The notes beneath the pieces were generated by a model. The model did not search any database and was not told where the DNA came from. It was given only the letters and a program-made list of their open reading frames with translations. The position numbers were made by a program, and so were the translations under genes. Positions 10,300 through 21,286 of a stretch of DNA of 64,000 bases are shown here, piece by piece (position 1 is the stretch's first letter; each line of letters starts with the position of its first letter). Location: contig JACGWO010000012.1 in the NCBI GenBank assembly GCA_034509735.1, positions 22,225,188 to 22,289,187 of the forward strand. The letters are read 5' to 3'. Origin of the DNA: Sesamum alatum (taxonomy: Eukaryota; Streptophyta; Magnoliopsida; Lamiales; Pedaliaceae).

Positions 10300-11990
10300 T
10301 CATATCTATGTAATTGTGTAGCTAGGGCTTCCAACTTAGGGTATCACTGTTGACCTACCTAGTAATATTGGTGATCGGCTTATGATCAACTAGCTACTGT
10401 GACTTATATCCTGAAAAATATTGGCAAGGGATGAGCTGTCTACTCAATAAGTATAGGTAATCGACTTATATATGTATATATACATACACATGTGCAATAA
10501 GACAAGTCTCATACAATTATATCAATCCACAAGTATTATTTAACATGCAATCATCACAAAATCATTAAATAACCAATACCACAATCATATATCATTCCAC
10601 AGTACAATATATCCAGAATAATCGTTTATTTATTAGGGCCCTGCTTACCCAAGCTGGAGTGCATCACTCAATAGTCTTTGCCGGGTATCATCACCTCAAT
10701 CATAATATCTCCTTTTTTTTTCCTCGGTACCACACAGCACACAGCTCGTATGATACCCCATCATCAATGATACCACACAGCACACAGCTTGTATGATATC
10801 CCATCATCCATCATATCAGACAGCACACAGCTCGTATGATATGCCACATCATCTCCATTGATCAATGACATCACACAGCCCGTCATTAGTCATATTATCA
10901 TAAGTCATTGCAGTATGCCCCCCAGTCAGGTAAGCCATCTCTTTATCTCAATTCACAATATTCTATCCATAATTTCACCATTTATTTTCAATCCACAATA
11001 AAATAGCATGATCATTCATTCGTCTTTCTCACACCATAACCACATATACGCATATAATGACAACTCCACGGAATAACAATATAACTAGATAAATAGCCAT
11101 CGCAATCACGTATATAATACAAGAATATATATCATATATATAAGAGATATATATATATATAAAAGTCCAATTAACTATACTTACCTCAAATTCTTAAACG
11201 ATTATATTAGTATATAGAGTTGATTAACCCTCTACGTTATCCCCGCGCTATATAATAAGTTATAATATGTATAATCAATATATCGAAAATATTGTAAATT
11301 CTGATAAAATTACTAAATAATATCCGTGCTTTTTCCACCAATATTTTAATATTTCATCTATATTGAAATTCAAACCTCCTTTCGCTCCTCGTCTAAACAA
11401 TTAGACATTATAAGCTTCCCCGGTATATATTTTATTAATTAACTCATAAGAGCTTATTTCATCAAACCCCTCATATTTTTATAACTATCGTTCTCTATAA
11501 CATCCCTAAATAAAATTATTACAAATATCTCATATTCCTGTCTAATAAATACCATATTTCTCAAATATTATTTCCTAATATTTCTCAAACATAATTTTCT
11601 TCTATTCATATTAATTCCTGCAAATTCTTCACTACTATAATAATTATTTAAACACTAACACATACAGTTATGTATTCGCTTAATAAACCCGATTAATTTT
11701 GAATAATCCATTATACCAACAACTAAATCTAACAGATTAAATAAATTCTAATTTATTGGCTATAATATCCCCGGTCCAATCAAATATTTACCCGGTCATT
11801 AAATTGTATAACTACTCGAATTCATTAAATTCTCCGATTAAATAGTGGATCGAATAGTATAAATCATATTTAATAAATACACTAATTAAATACTATCAAC
11901 ATAATAATTAATATATAATTTATAGTTAAACCGACAAACCTCAATACGTCTTAAGAACACCTTTTACTATGTGTAAATGTGTGTTTTTAA
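10300..11990. other. Degenerate retroelement-like segment
   Basis: Unlike its neighbours, this part is C-rich on the + strand and carries CCGGTCCAATC, ACCCGGTCATTAAA and TGCATCACTC..GGGTATCATCACC phrases like those in plant Gypsy LTR/untranslated regions. It encloses a 62-bp tandem array (10727-10885). No coding domain or paired LTR was seen, so the assignment is tentative. Confidence 0.3.
10727..10885. repeat. Tandem repeat, period about 62 bp
   Basis: Two and a half to three degenerate copies, each with CACAGCACACAGCTYGTATGA followed by TAYCCCATCATC-type text. The last copy degrades into CACACAGCCCGTCATTAGTC. Confidence 0.75.
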
Positions 11991-12850
11991 ATCTTCAAAT
12001 GTGTTGTTAAGAAAGCAAGTTAGTCATTTATATTTTCATATATGTGTGGAAAAAGGGTAGACAGCCACGTGCTGTGGCTTAATCATATAAATCAGTCTTT
12101 GTTTTTTTTTTTATAATTTTATTAAAATTACAATTTAATTCTCAACTTCTATATATATCACAAATATTTAATAGCTCCAATTTAATCCCTTTAAATTTTA
12201 ATATATTTATAAGTTTAACCTATAACTTATAATTAAATTATATTTTTTTATAATTACTAATTAGTCTCTCAATTATGTATAAAATTTTATGGACGTCACG
12301 CGTGGATGTATAATCTCCTCTGTATTTATGAAGCAAACTACATGTCGCCTTGAAATTTTGTATCAAAGCTTGAATAATTTTATGATAATGAACACATAGA
12401 ATCGTCATGGTTGCAGAGCTTCGTAGAGATTTTCGACTTGAGTACTTTTGATTTGTTGTATGTGTTGTCTTTAATGTTATGATGTGGTGAACAGCTTTGA
12501 CTTGCAATTTTGAGTTCACTTCTATTAGACTTGAATACCATAGGCTTTGATATGGATAAGTCTCCTAATGAGTCCGTATTTAATCTTGTTTTTAATCTAA
12601 CTTAATCAATTCAAAATAAAAAAAAATAAATTTATATTTAGTTTGGATTAATAAAATGCCCAGGCCCAAATTTGATATGGACAGTATGTGAATCTGTCAT
12701 CTTGAACATATGTAAAGCCTAGTTATATTATGAACTTTAATTGGAAAATCAATTATTAAGTAATCTATTTTGAGCTTTTGGTTAGTAATTTGTTGCAAAA
12801 TATTTCAATCACAAAAAAGTTATTAACATAATAATATTGTGATCATTATG
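11991..12850. other. AT-rich intergenic DNA
   Basis: A modest-complexity stretch at 12290-12520 has no recognisable product on either strand. The remainder is A/T-rich. Confidence 0.35.
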
Positions 12851-12970
12851 CCAACGAGGTCTACCTCAGGTGGCGAAATTAAGGCCCCATAACTCTAAGA
12901 TTGGTTTGAACCCCACCAATGCATGGAATGTCGTTCTATTTTTTATTCAAAAAATAATAATTTATCGCTT
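12851..12970 (+). repeat. SINE-like unit 1
   Basis: A pol III B-box-like GGTTTGAACCC at 12903-12913 lies 40-50 bp after a CTACCTCAGGTGG stretch that could be an A box. It ends TGTCGTTCTA followed by a T-rich tail. It aligns with the second unit at 13060-13190 around the B box and tail. Confidence 0.45.
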
Positions 12971-13059
12971 ACTTTAAAAATATATACTGTGATTGCTTCT
13001 TCTTTTTAGGGAAAAGAAAAAGAGCAGTTGAAAGTGAAATTGAAAATGGAGAGATTGAA

Positions 13060-13190
13060 ATCGGGCTAGTGAAAGCAGTTGATAGTTGAAGTCCCGGAAC
13101 TCTTAAGGTTATGGGTTCGAACTCTGTCAACCTGGGATGTTGCTCTACTTACTAATAAGTGTAGTTCTACTTTATAGTAGGTGATTAATA
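13060..13190 (+). repeat. SINE-like unit 2
   Basis: A GGTTCGAACTC box at 13114-13124 follows TTAAGGTTATG and an A-box-like TAGTTGAAG region. The tail TGTTGCTCTA matches that of unit 1. The arrangement suits a tRNA-derived plant SINE. No target duplication was identified. Confidence 0.45.
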
Positions 13191-14539
13191 TAAATTGTTA
13201 TAATTGTTGCTAAGTTATTAGATATAAGATATTTGATATGGATTATAGTAATCAATTTACTCGAAATAAATATATAATGATTCATTGCTTCGCTTGTGGA
13301 AGATTTTCCATTTTATTGAAATGGTCGACAGAACTAATCATATAACAAATATATATTTCTTTCTAAAAGATTAGTTCACCAAAGATTCTTTTAAATTAAT
13401 TTGGTCAAATGCATTTAATTATAAAATAAATATATTTTCGTTGTTGAAATTAATTCGTAGAGGGTTTTAGGTGAAATTAGTGCTGTCAGATGCAATGAAT
13501 TATATAGTGGTAGGCGTATATGTCTCGTCGAGATTGGTTTGATCAGACGTAAATTAGTTATAACTAAGTCAATTTTCTCATTTAAAGTTAGGATGAGTTG
13601 GTCTAGCATTTGATTAATTCATTACAAAAGAACTAATTTTTGCATAATTCATTTTGTAGAACACAGTGACATTTTTCATTAATTGCATGATATTATTAAA
13701 ACGGAATAATTACATTTACATTGCTTCATTTATTGGCTTTTTACACAAAATAACTCTACCTTTTGAATAATTGCATAAACCACCTATGCTAGCTTTTTCG
13801 CCGAAAAAAATTAATGAAATCCAAAAATGCTCCCGTTGACCCGACCAAACTTTATGTAATTTTTTAAGGATAAAAATGCCCTTAAGGGGTGTTTCTGTAA
13901 TTACCTAGAGAAGTTGTCAATATAATATTTATGAGTATGAATAATATGAACCCATATATTTTTTTTATTATTTATACCAATTCTAAATTTAAGTTGAAAT
14001 TATTTTATTAACTTTTTTAATTGAATCTCTATATAAAATGCACCTTTTAATAATTTAAAATATTAGATTATTCAATTAATATATCAATAAAATAGTTACT
14101 AGATTATAAGTTTAAATTATAAAATTATCACACTTTATAAATTATTTTAATTTCTAAAATTAAAAAATTATTTATTCTCAATTTTTATTTATAACTAAAT
14201 TGTACTAAAATTAATAAAAGGGGAACGAAAAGGGAGCCGGGAAAAAGGGCAATGGGGAGGGTGGCGATGGAGGAGGGAGAGGGCGACAATGTTCCAGCGA
14301 AGAAGATGAGAAAAGAAAAAAAGAATATTACTATTATAAGAAATAATAATATATATATACATTAATATATATAGTTATAATTTTATTATTTAAAAATGAT
14401 GTACAGATGTAAGGAGGCGTGTGTACTACACCACTGGTTGTAAAGTATATTTTACTTCATTTACAAAAATATAAGAAGATAATTTGTTTAAAAAAAAATT
14501 CACAAGGGAGGATTTTATACATTTTCCAAATAATATGGG
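13191..14539. other. AT-rich intergenic DNA, target region of the Tat insertion
   Basis: 13698-13910 begins AATTACATTTAC and ends GTAATTACC and looks like a small Mutator-like MITE arm pair. A purine-rich patch lies at 14220-14310. The sequence interrupted at 14539 resumes at 24390. No gene seen. Confidence 0.35.
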
Positions 14540-15153
14540 TGATGTGGGCAAGAGAGAGGAGTACGAAGGAGGATGAATGAGGGGAGGCTACGAAGGAGAT
14601 CTCAGGGCCGAAAGGTTACGAGGGAGATCTCAGGGCCTCGAATTGAGACCTCGTATTAAGTCAGGGCATCACGAATCCGACAAAATCCCCAAAAATCCGA
14701 GAAAATCCTAAGAAGACAAAGCAAAAGATATCCTACGAGGCCTCCCCGAGAAGGAAGGCTACGAGGGACCTCTCAGGACTTCAAATTAAGACCTCGTATT
14801 AATTCAGGAGAAGACCTCGCGGATCCAACAAGATCCCCGAAAATCCGAGAAAATCCTAAGAAGACAAAGCAAAAGATATCCTACGAGACCTCTCCGAGAA
14901 GGAAGGCTACGAGGGACCTCTCAGGACTTCAAATTAAGACCTCATATTAATTCAGGAGAAGACCTCGCGGATCCAACAAGATCCCCAAAAATCCGAGAAA
15001 ATCCTAAAAGATCAAAGCAAAAGATACACTACGAGGGCGTGTGAGTGTAGCTCCATCCCCCTGGGGCCTGCTTATAAATACCTCCCTCACTGATGATAAA
15101 AGGCAAGCCTTTTTCTGAGATATAACCGAGTATAATAAGATCTCACCACATCA
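14540..15153 (+). repeat. Tat 5' LTR (614 bp)
   Basis: Differs from the 3' LTR at about 11 positions by eye, mostly transitions. Inside, a unit of about 150 bp (from CCTACGAGRCCTCYCCGAG to CAAAGCAAAAGATAT) is repeated nearly perfectly (about 14733-14882 and 14883-15029), with a partial unit before it. A TATAAATA box lies near 15072-15079. Confidence 0.97.
15072..15079 (+). promoter_or_regulatory. TATA box of the Tat 5' LTR
   Basis: TATAAATA in GCTTATAAATACC, about 75 bp before the LTR end, the expected U3/R position. Present in both LTRs. Confidence 0.6.
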
Positions 15154-15172
15154 AATTGGCGCTGTCTGTGGG
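15154..15172 (+). promoter_or_regulatory. Primer-binding site region of the Tat element
   Basis: TTGGCGCTGTCTGTGGG directly follows the LTR and closely resembles the TGGCGCCGTCTGTGGG-type primer site of plant Tat/Ogre elements, with one apparent C to T change. Confidence 0.6.
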
Positions 15173-15191
15173 AATACTCAAGTGAGGAAAA

Positions 15192-16440
15192 ATGGTAAGA
15201 AAAAGGATCCTTCTGGGATCAGGAGAAATCCAGGAGAACAATTCGGAGAACACGCCACCATCGAAACCCAACACAGACTTCCATGCCTCGGAGAGGGTTT
15301 CCAGGTCCTCAGCGCAATCTCCGTATGTAAAAATGGACGATCTTGAAAAATTGTTGGAAGAGGTCGTTCGAAGGGGAGCAGAGGCTGCCCTCATGACAAA
15401 CAGAAGAAGCAGATGGGGGCCGAGGAATCAAGTTCGTCGGAGCCCCCGTCAGGAAGAGAAAAAAGATATGGACTCCGTTGGAAGCAGCAGGGCACCATCG
15501 CCCAAAAGGGATCTCAGCAAAGGATGCTTCGAGGACAATCCGGACGTAAATGAGCTGCGACGGGAGGTGGCCAAGCTAAAAGCTGCGATAAAAACCCCCG
15601 CGAATTCACCAGAGGGAATCCCTTCTCTAAAGATATATTGAACGAATCGGTGCCTCCTGGAACACGGATTCCCTAAGTCGCTTGCTATGAAGGAGAGAGA
15701 GGGGACCCGAGGGATCACCTGGATCAATTCCTTGCAGCAATGGACCTGGTCAGTCCTAGTGACGCTTTACTGTGTAAAATATTCCGTACCACTCTGGTGG
15801 GACGAGCGCAGACGTGGTTCTCACAGCTCGCCCAAGGGTCTATTGGGACTTTTAAACAATTGGCTCAAAGCTTTGTGCACCATTTTGCGGGAAATAAGAG
15901 ATACCCGAAGACTCCGGGACATCTCTTCACGATAGTCCAGGAAGAAGGAGAATCCCTTAGAAGCTACATGCAAAGGATTACAGGGGAAATTATGGATGTA
16001 CCTAATATAAGTCTAGAGCTCTTATCAAGTATTATTGCCCAAGGATTGAAAAACGGAGGCTTGGTTGATTCCCTTATTGGAGAACCAGCTTCCAATTGGG
16101 AAGAACTCTTGATCAGAGCTGAGAAATTCATCCTCATTGAAGAATCGCGCAAACTTCGAGGATCTTATCAACATGGAAAGGAAAGGAGGAGGGAAAGGGG
16201 AATGCACCGTCACCTAGAAGGTAGACGCAGGGCGCAAGTATACATTGCGCAAGGAACGCCACAAAAGCAAGCACTAAGGAGTATAGAAAAAAGTGAACAC
16301 CTCCGATGGCCGACCAAAATGAGGAAGGACGAAAAAAGACAAAGATCGTCCAGATACTGCGATCTTCACAGAGATAGAGGCCAACCTACCGAGGAATGTC
16401 GTCAATTATGAGACGAGATTGAACGATTCACACGGTTAGG
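15192..16440 (+). pseudogene. Tat gag remnant
   Basis: The first frame (15192-15641, 149 residues) begins MVRKRILLG and has a predicted helix MDDLEKLLEEVVRRGAE. After a frameshift the frame 15740-16411 gives the Retrotrans_gag core: LVGRAQTWFSQL, FKQLAQSFVHHFAGNKR, LFTIVQEEGESLRSYMQRI, then a basic region and YCDLHRDRGQPTEECRQL, the half-knuckle CX2H pattern common in this group. It ends at TGA 16409-16411, a plausible CGA to TGA change, since DEIERF continues in the same frame. Confidence 0.85.
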
Positions 16441-17300
16441 AACATGAAGGAAGAAGACGGTATCACCCCAAATGAAAGGGAAAAGGGAAAAAGAAGGATA
16501 GACGAAGGAGTAAGCCCTCAAAGGAAGGATACCGGGCCACAACCACGAAGAAAAATAGTAAACGTCATCGAAGGAGGAGGATACGGTGGTTGCACGCGAT
16601 CGGCCCGGAAAAGACACGTTCGGGAACTCAAATCTGGATGCATCATGGGAATACAACCTGGGAGAGACGGTCAAAAACATACGGTTTCCGTTACCTTTAC
16701 AGACGAGGATCGACAAGGGATTATGTTCCCCCATGAGGACGCATTGGTAATAAGTGCTACCAAATCTAATGTAGAAGTGAGGAGAATCCTGGTGGATAGC
16801 GGTAGCTCGGTGGATATCCTCTTCATGGGAGCATTGCAAGAGATGAGATTAGAGGAGGCCATCAAGCCGTAATCAATCACGTTAATGGGTTTTGAAGGAA
16901 GCACCATACGAACCAGAGGGGAGGCGGTGTTACCCATAACCCTAGGGGGAGAACCAATGACTCGAACGCATATAGCAAAGTTCCTCGTAGTAGATTCGCC
17001 TCAAGCCGGATATAACGTAATACTAGGAAGACCCACACTGAACGCAGTACAAGCGGCAGTATCGACATCCTGCCTGAAAGTGGAGTTTTCAACCCCGCTT
17101 GGAGCTGGGGAAATACGAGGAAGCCAAATACGCGCGCAGGAGTGTCAAAATCAGGCCCTAAAACAATTGTCCGTTAAAGGGGTGCATGAGGAAAAAAACC
17201 AGAAGATACAACCCGACCAAGAAACGAGGGAGATACGCCTAAGAGAGGACCACCCGGACAGAGTCGTACGAGTAGGAAATTCCTTACCCGTCGAAGAAGA
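16441..17300 (+). pseudogene. Tat aspartic protease region
   Basis: The frame continues from 16444 with a basic linker (KEEDGITPNEREKGKRR), then ILVDSGSSVDILFM, the Asp-Ser-Gly protease site near 16790-16810. A TAA at 16870-16872 interrupts it, but the same frame resumes with ITLMGFEG. The protease end (YNVILGRPTLNAVQAAVSTSCLKVEF) is typical of Tat polyproteins. Confidence 0.85.
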
Positions 17301-18565
17301 AAACATGTTGCTTCACCTTTTACGAAGAAACAGTGATGTATTTGAATGGGAAAAGGGACGATCCCCGGGGATAAGCGATGATATCATCGAACACAAGCTG
17401 CACGTGATGGAAGGATGCCGGCCGATTAAGCAAAAGAAAAGGAATCTCGGAAGAGAATGGAATTCGATAACGAAAGAAGAGGTCGAACGTAGAAGCCGGA
17501 CATATAAGGGAAGTACAATTCCCAGAATGGATCTCTAATGTGGTACTCGTGCCAAAAAAAGGAGGAAGGTGGAGAATGTGCGTAGATTTCACCGACCTAA
17601 ATAAGGCCTGCCCCAAGGACTCATACCCACTCCCCCGCATTGACCAGCTTGTAGATTCCACTTCAGGGTGCGAGACACTCAGCATGTTGGATGCTTACCA
17701 AGGATATAATCAGATAAAGCTCGCGATCGAAGATCAAGAAAAGACCAGCTTCATCACAGAGCAAGGGTTGTTCTGTTACAATGCCATGCCCTTTGGATTA
17801 AAAAATGCTGGAGACACGTATCAAAGACTGGTCAATAGGATTTTCTCAAATCAGATACGAAGGAATATGGAGGTTTATGTTGACAACATGCTAGTTAAGA
17901 GCCACAAGAGGGAGCATCACTCGCTTGATTTGCAAGAATGTTTCGATTGCCTGAGGACGTATGGGATGAAGCTCAATCCCGAGAAATGCGTATTTGGGGT
18001 AGAAGGAGGAAAATTCCGAGGATACTTGGTCACTCAGAGAGGCATCGAAGCCAACCCAGACAAAATACGAGTCGTGTTGGAAATGAAAGAGCCTCGAACT
18101 ATCAAGGACGTGCAAAGACTAACGGGACGAATCGCGGCGTTGAGCCAGTTCATATCCCGGTCAGCGAACAAAGGGCTGCCCTTCTTCAGAGTCCTAAGAG
18201 ATCCGAGAAATTTCCAGTGGGACCAAGAATGTCGAGAAGCGTTCGAAAGATTGAAAGGATACTTGACTAATCCCCCCTACTGGCTAAACCCCTAGAAGAT
18301 GAGAGACTATATGTCTATCTAGCTTTGTCCCGTACCGCCACCAGCTCGGTGCTCGTGAGAAAACAAGAGGGAACCTACCTACCCATCTACTACACCAGCC
18401 ACATACTGTAAGGAGCTGAGGCACGATATGAGCATTTGGAAAAACTCGTGTTGGCCCTCGTGTACACAGCCCGGAAGTTGAGACCATACTCCCTGTCTCA
18501 CCCCATCACAGTCCTTACAAACCACCCACTCAAACAGGCCCTCGAACGAGGGACGGGGGGGACGG
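17301..18565 (+). pseudogene. Tat reverse transcriptase and first RNase H
   Basis: The N-terminal part (PGISDDIIEHKLHV, a substrate-like gypsy motif) ends in a frameshift near 17490. RT proper is in the frame from 17540: VDFTDLNKACPKDSYPLP, MLDAYQGYNQI, FGLKNAGDTYQRLVN. The catalytic box reads YVDN at 17876-17887 instead of YVDD. A one-base loss in a C-run at about 18275 shifts the frame. The first RNase H-like domain follows (LYVYLALSRTATSSVLV; YEHLEKLVLALV) and is cut by TAA at 18409-18411. Confidence 0.9.
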
Positions 18566-19300
18566 ATGGTAAAATGGTCATACGAACTTCATGAATACGA
18601 CTTAGAGTATAAATCTCGGACTGCGTCGAAGGCACAAGCCCTGGCTGATTTTTTAGTCGAGGCAACAAAGGAGGACAATGAAACCCCAGAAGCACATTGG
18701 ACCCTGCACGTCGACGGATCCTCAGCCGAAAAGGGAGCAAGATGTGGAGTAGTATTGGTCAGCCCGGGGGGCGTGCAAACATGCTTCGCCTTGTCTTTCG
18801 GAGGAACCTTGACCAATAATGAAGCGGAATACGAGGCGTTGCTAGCAGGGCTACGAATGGCTGAAGAACTAGGCGCCAGAAAAGTCAGGGCGTATACCAA
18901 CTCAAAACTGGTAGTGGAACAAGCCGCAGGAGGATACGAGGCCAAAGATAACAAAACGATCCGAATGCTACGAATGGTAAAAGCGAGGATGGCGCGATTC
19001 GAGCTCTGCGAGCTCGTACGGGTACCGCGGGAGCAAAATTCTCAAGCAGACGCGCTAGCACGAATGGGGGGAGGAATGCAAGACGTGAATACTCCACAGA
19101 TCACGTTGCTACGAATACAAAGGGAAGGAAAGGAAGGGGGAACAGGAGAAGTATACCAAGTGAGCCTAGCATCATGGATGGACGATATTAAGGTTTATTT
19201 AGGGTCAGGAAAGTTACCCGAGAATACCAACGAGGCTCGCCGCATCAAAAGAATATCATGCAGATTCTTCATGGAAGGAGATCACTTATTCAAAAAATAA
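18566..19300 (+). pseudogene. Tat second (archaeal-type) RNase H
   Basis: A 244-residue frame. After WSYELHEYDLEYKSRTASKA it holds HVDGSS (first catalytic Asp), NNEAEYEALLAGL (Glu), AYTNSKLVVEQ where the usual Asp of TDS is Asn (18899-18901), and QADALARM (last Asp). The dual RNase H is characteristic of the Tat clade. The frame ends at TAA 19298-19300 just before integrase. Confidence 0.9.
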
Positions 19301-19306
19301 TTCACG

Positions 19307-20428
19307 TTGCCGGCATTACAATGCGTAAGCCCTGAAGACGCATTCGACGTCATTAAAGAAATCCATGAGGGAAGTTGTGGCGATCATGCAGGAGGACGAA
19401 GTCTTGCCGCAAAGATTATGCGGAATGGATATTTTTGGCCCACCATACGACGAGATGCAGAACAAATGGTCAGAAGATGCGATAATTGCCAGATGCACAG
19501 CAACATCAACCATAGGCCGGGGGTAAAAATAAAATACGCGTCAGTGGCTTGCCCCTTCGACCACTGGGGAATCGATCTGGTGGGGCCTTTCCCTCCTGCG
19601 CAAGGACAAAAGAAATTCCTGATTGTAGCCGTGGACCACTTCACTAAGTGGGTCGAAGCTGAACCTTTGGCTCGAATTACGGATGCCGAGGTAATTAAAT
19701 TTATGTGGAAAAACTTGGTTTGTCGATTTGGGATCCCCCATAAGATCACTACAGACAATGGCACTCAGTTCCAAAGCAAAAAGTTCCAACGATGGTGCCA
19801 AGAGAAAATGATCAAGTAGGTTTTTACATCGGTAGGGAACCCAAAGGCAAACGGTCAAATGGAGGTAACTAATCGGATACTGGTCCAAACCTTGAAAACC
19901 CGATTGGGAAAAGCAAAAACGGGATGGGTCGAAGAAATCCCTGAAGTCATGTAGGCATACCGAACCACCCCTCGATCCAGCATGGGGGAGACCCCGTTTC
20001 TACTTACTTATGGGTCGGAAGCGGTGATCCCAGCAGAAACAAAAATACAGACGATTCGAACGCTCATCTACGATGACGAGTCGAATAAAGAACACAGGCA
20101 ACACGAGCTGGATATATTGGAAGAGGCCCGGGAGGATGCACAAGCCAAAATGGAAAATTATAAGAGAAGGATATTACATCTATACAACTCAAAGGTGAGA
20201 GAAAGAATACTGCAAGTCGGGGACCTAGTGCTCAGAAAAGTTGAAGTGCAAAGAGCTGTGGGGAAATTAGACCCGAAATGGGAAGGGCCTTATAAAGTCA
20301 AGAAAATACTACGGGAGGGAACTTACGAGCTGGAAGGCATAGAAGGAGAAACCATCCCTCGAACATGGAGCATTGGAAACCTCAAAATTTTATCGCTGAA
20401 AAGGCTAACAAAGATAGCCATATCCTGA
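19307..20428 (+). pseudogene. Tat integrase
   Basis: The zinc-binding HHCC segment (EIHEGSCGDHAGG ... CDNCQMH) is followed by the core with GIDLVGPF (first Asp), TTDNGTQF (second Asp) and an ANGQMEVTNRIL motif carrying the Glu. The C-terminal part 19982-20428 has GETPFLLTYGSEAVIP and a GPYKVKKILREGTYEL chromo/SH3-like end. Two in-frame stops break it: TAG 19817-19819 (usual CAG in KQVF) and TAG 19952-19954 (usual TGG in WAYRTTP). Confidence 0.9.
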
Positions 20429-20560
20429 ACAGGGGTCGAATAGCTCAAATGACAAGGTATATCTTTTCCGGATAAATAAAATCATGATTCTAGAATAAGG
20501 GCAATAAACAACATATGTATAAACTCATGAGTGAACATGCGAAATCTTCACAAAAAATGA

Positions 20561-21045
20561 AGGGGCTTCGAAATCTCAGCCCTTCGAATGAAATCCTTCA
20601 TGTATGAAGGGGCTTCGAAATCTCAGCCCTTCGAATGAATCCTTCAAGAATAAAGGGTTTCGAAATCTCAGCCCTTCGAATAAAATTCTTCAGGGATAGA
20701 GGGCTTCGAAATCTCAGCCCTTCGAATAAAATCCTTCAAGAATAAAGGGCTTCGAAATCTCAGCCCTTTGAATAAAATCCTTCAAGAATAGAGGGCTTCG
20801 AAATCTCAGCCGTTCGAATGAAATCCTTCAAGAATAAAGGGCTTCGAAATCTCAGCCCTTCGAATAAAATTCTTCAGGGATAGAGGGCTTCGAAATCTCA
20901 GCCCTTCAAATGAAACCCTTCAAGGATAGAGGGCTTCCAAATCTCCGTCCTTCGACTGAAATCTTTTGTGGATAAGGGCTTCGAAATCTCAGCCCTTCGA
21001 GTTAAAATCCTTCGGAAAAAGGTAGGGGCTTCAGAACTTCGACCC
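20561..21045 (+). repeat. 46-bp minisatellite, about ten copies
   Basis: Units of GGGCTTCGAAATCTCAGCCC followed by TTCGAATRAAATCCTTCAAG-like text repeat about ten times. Each unit has a GGGCT/AGCCC inverted pair around a 10-nt loop. Copies degrade toward the 3' end. The array sits between integrase and the antisense gene; Tat/Ogre 3' regions are known to carry variable tandem repeats. Confidence 0.95.
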
Positions 21046-21286
21046 CCCAATAACAAAGTTTGCTGAAGAGAAGCAAGGAAGGTCATGAAGACCCTTTGAA
21101 CACAAAGCGAAAAAAGGGCTAAGAAGCAACAAGATCTGAATGTAAACAAGTAAGGACCAAAACCGATAGATTTCTATTTCATTAGTAGGCAAACATGAAC
21201 ATCAAAAGGAAAAAGGCAAAAGCGTCCGTACAAGGAGACGCTATTACAAAGAACGATCAAAAGATAGGCAAAAAGAAAGACAAATG
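21046..21286. other. Spacer between tandem array and antisense gene
   Basis: Non-coding on both strands as far as can be read; likely the 3' UTR of the antisense gene on the minus strand. Confidence 0.35.

Noticed and set aside
20561..21045. CRISPR-like array
   Set aside because: Repeats are contiguous with no unique spacers, inside a plant retrotransposon; it is a minisatellite.
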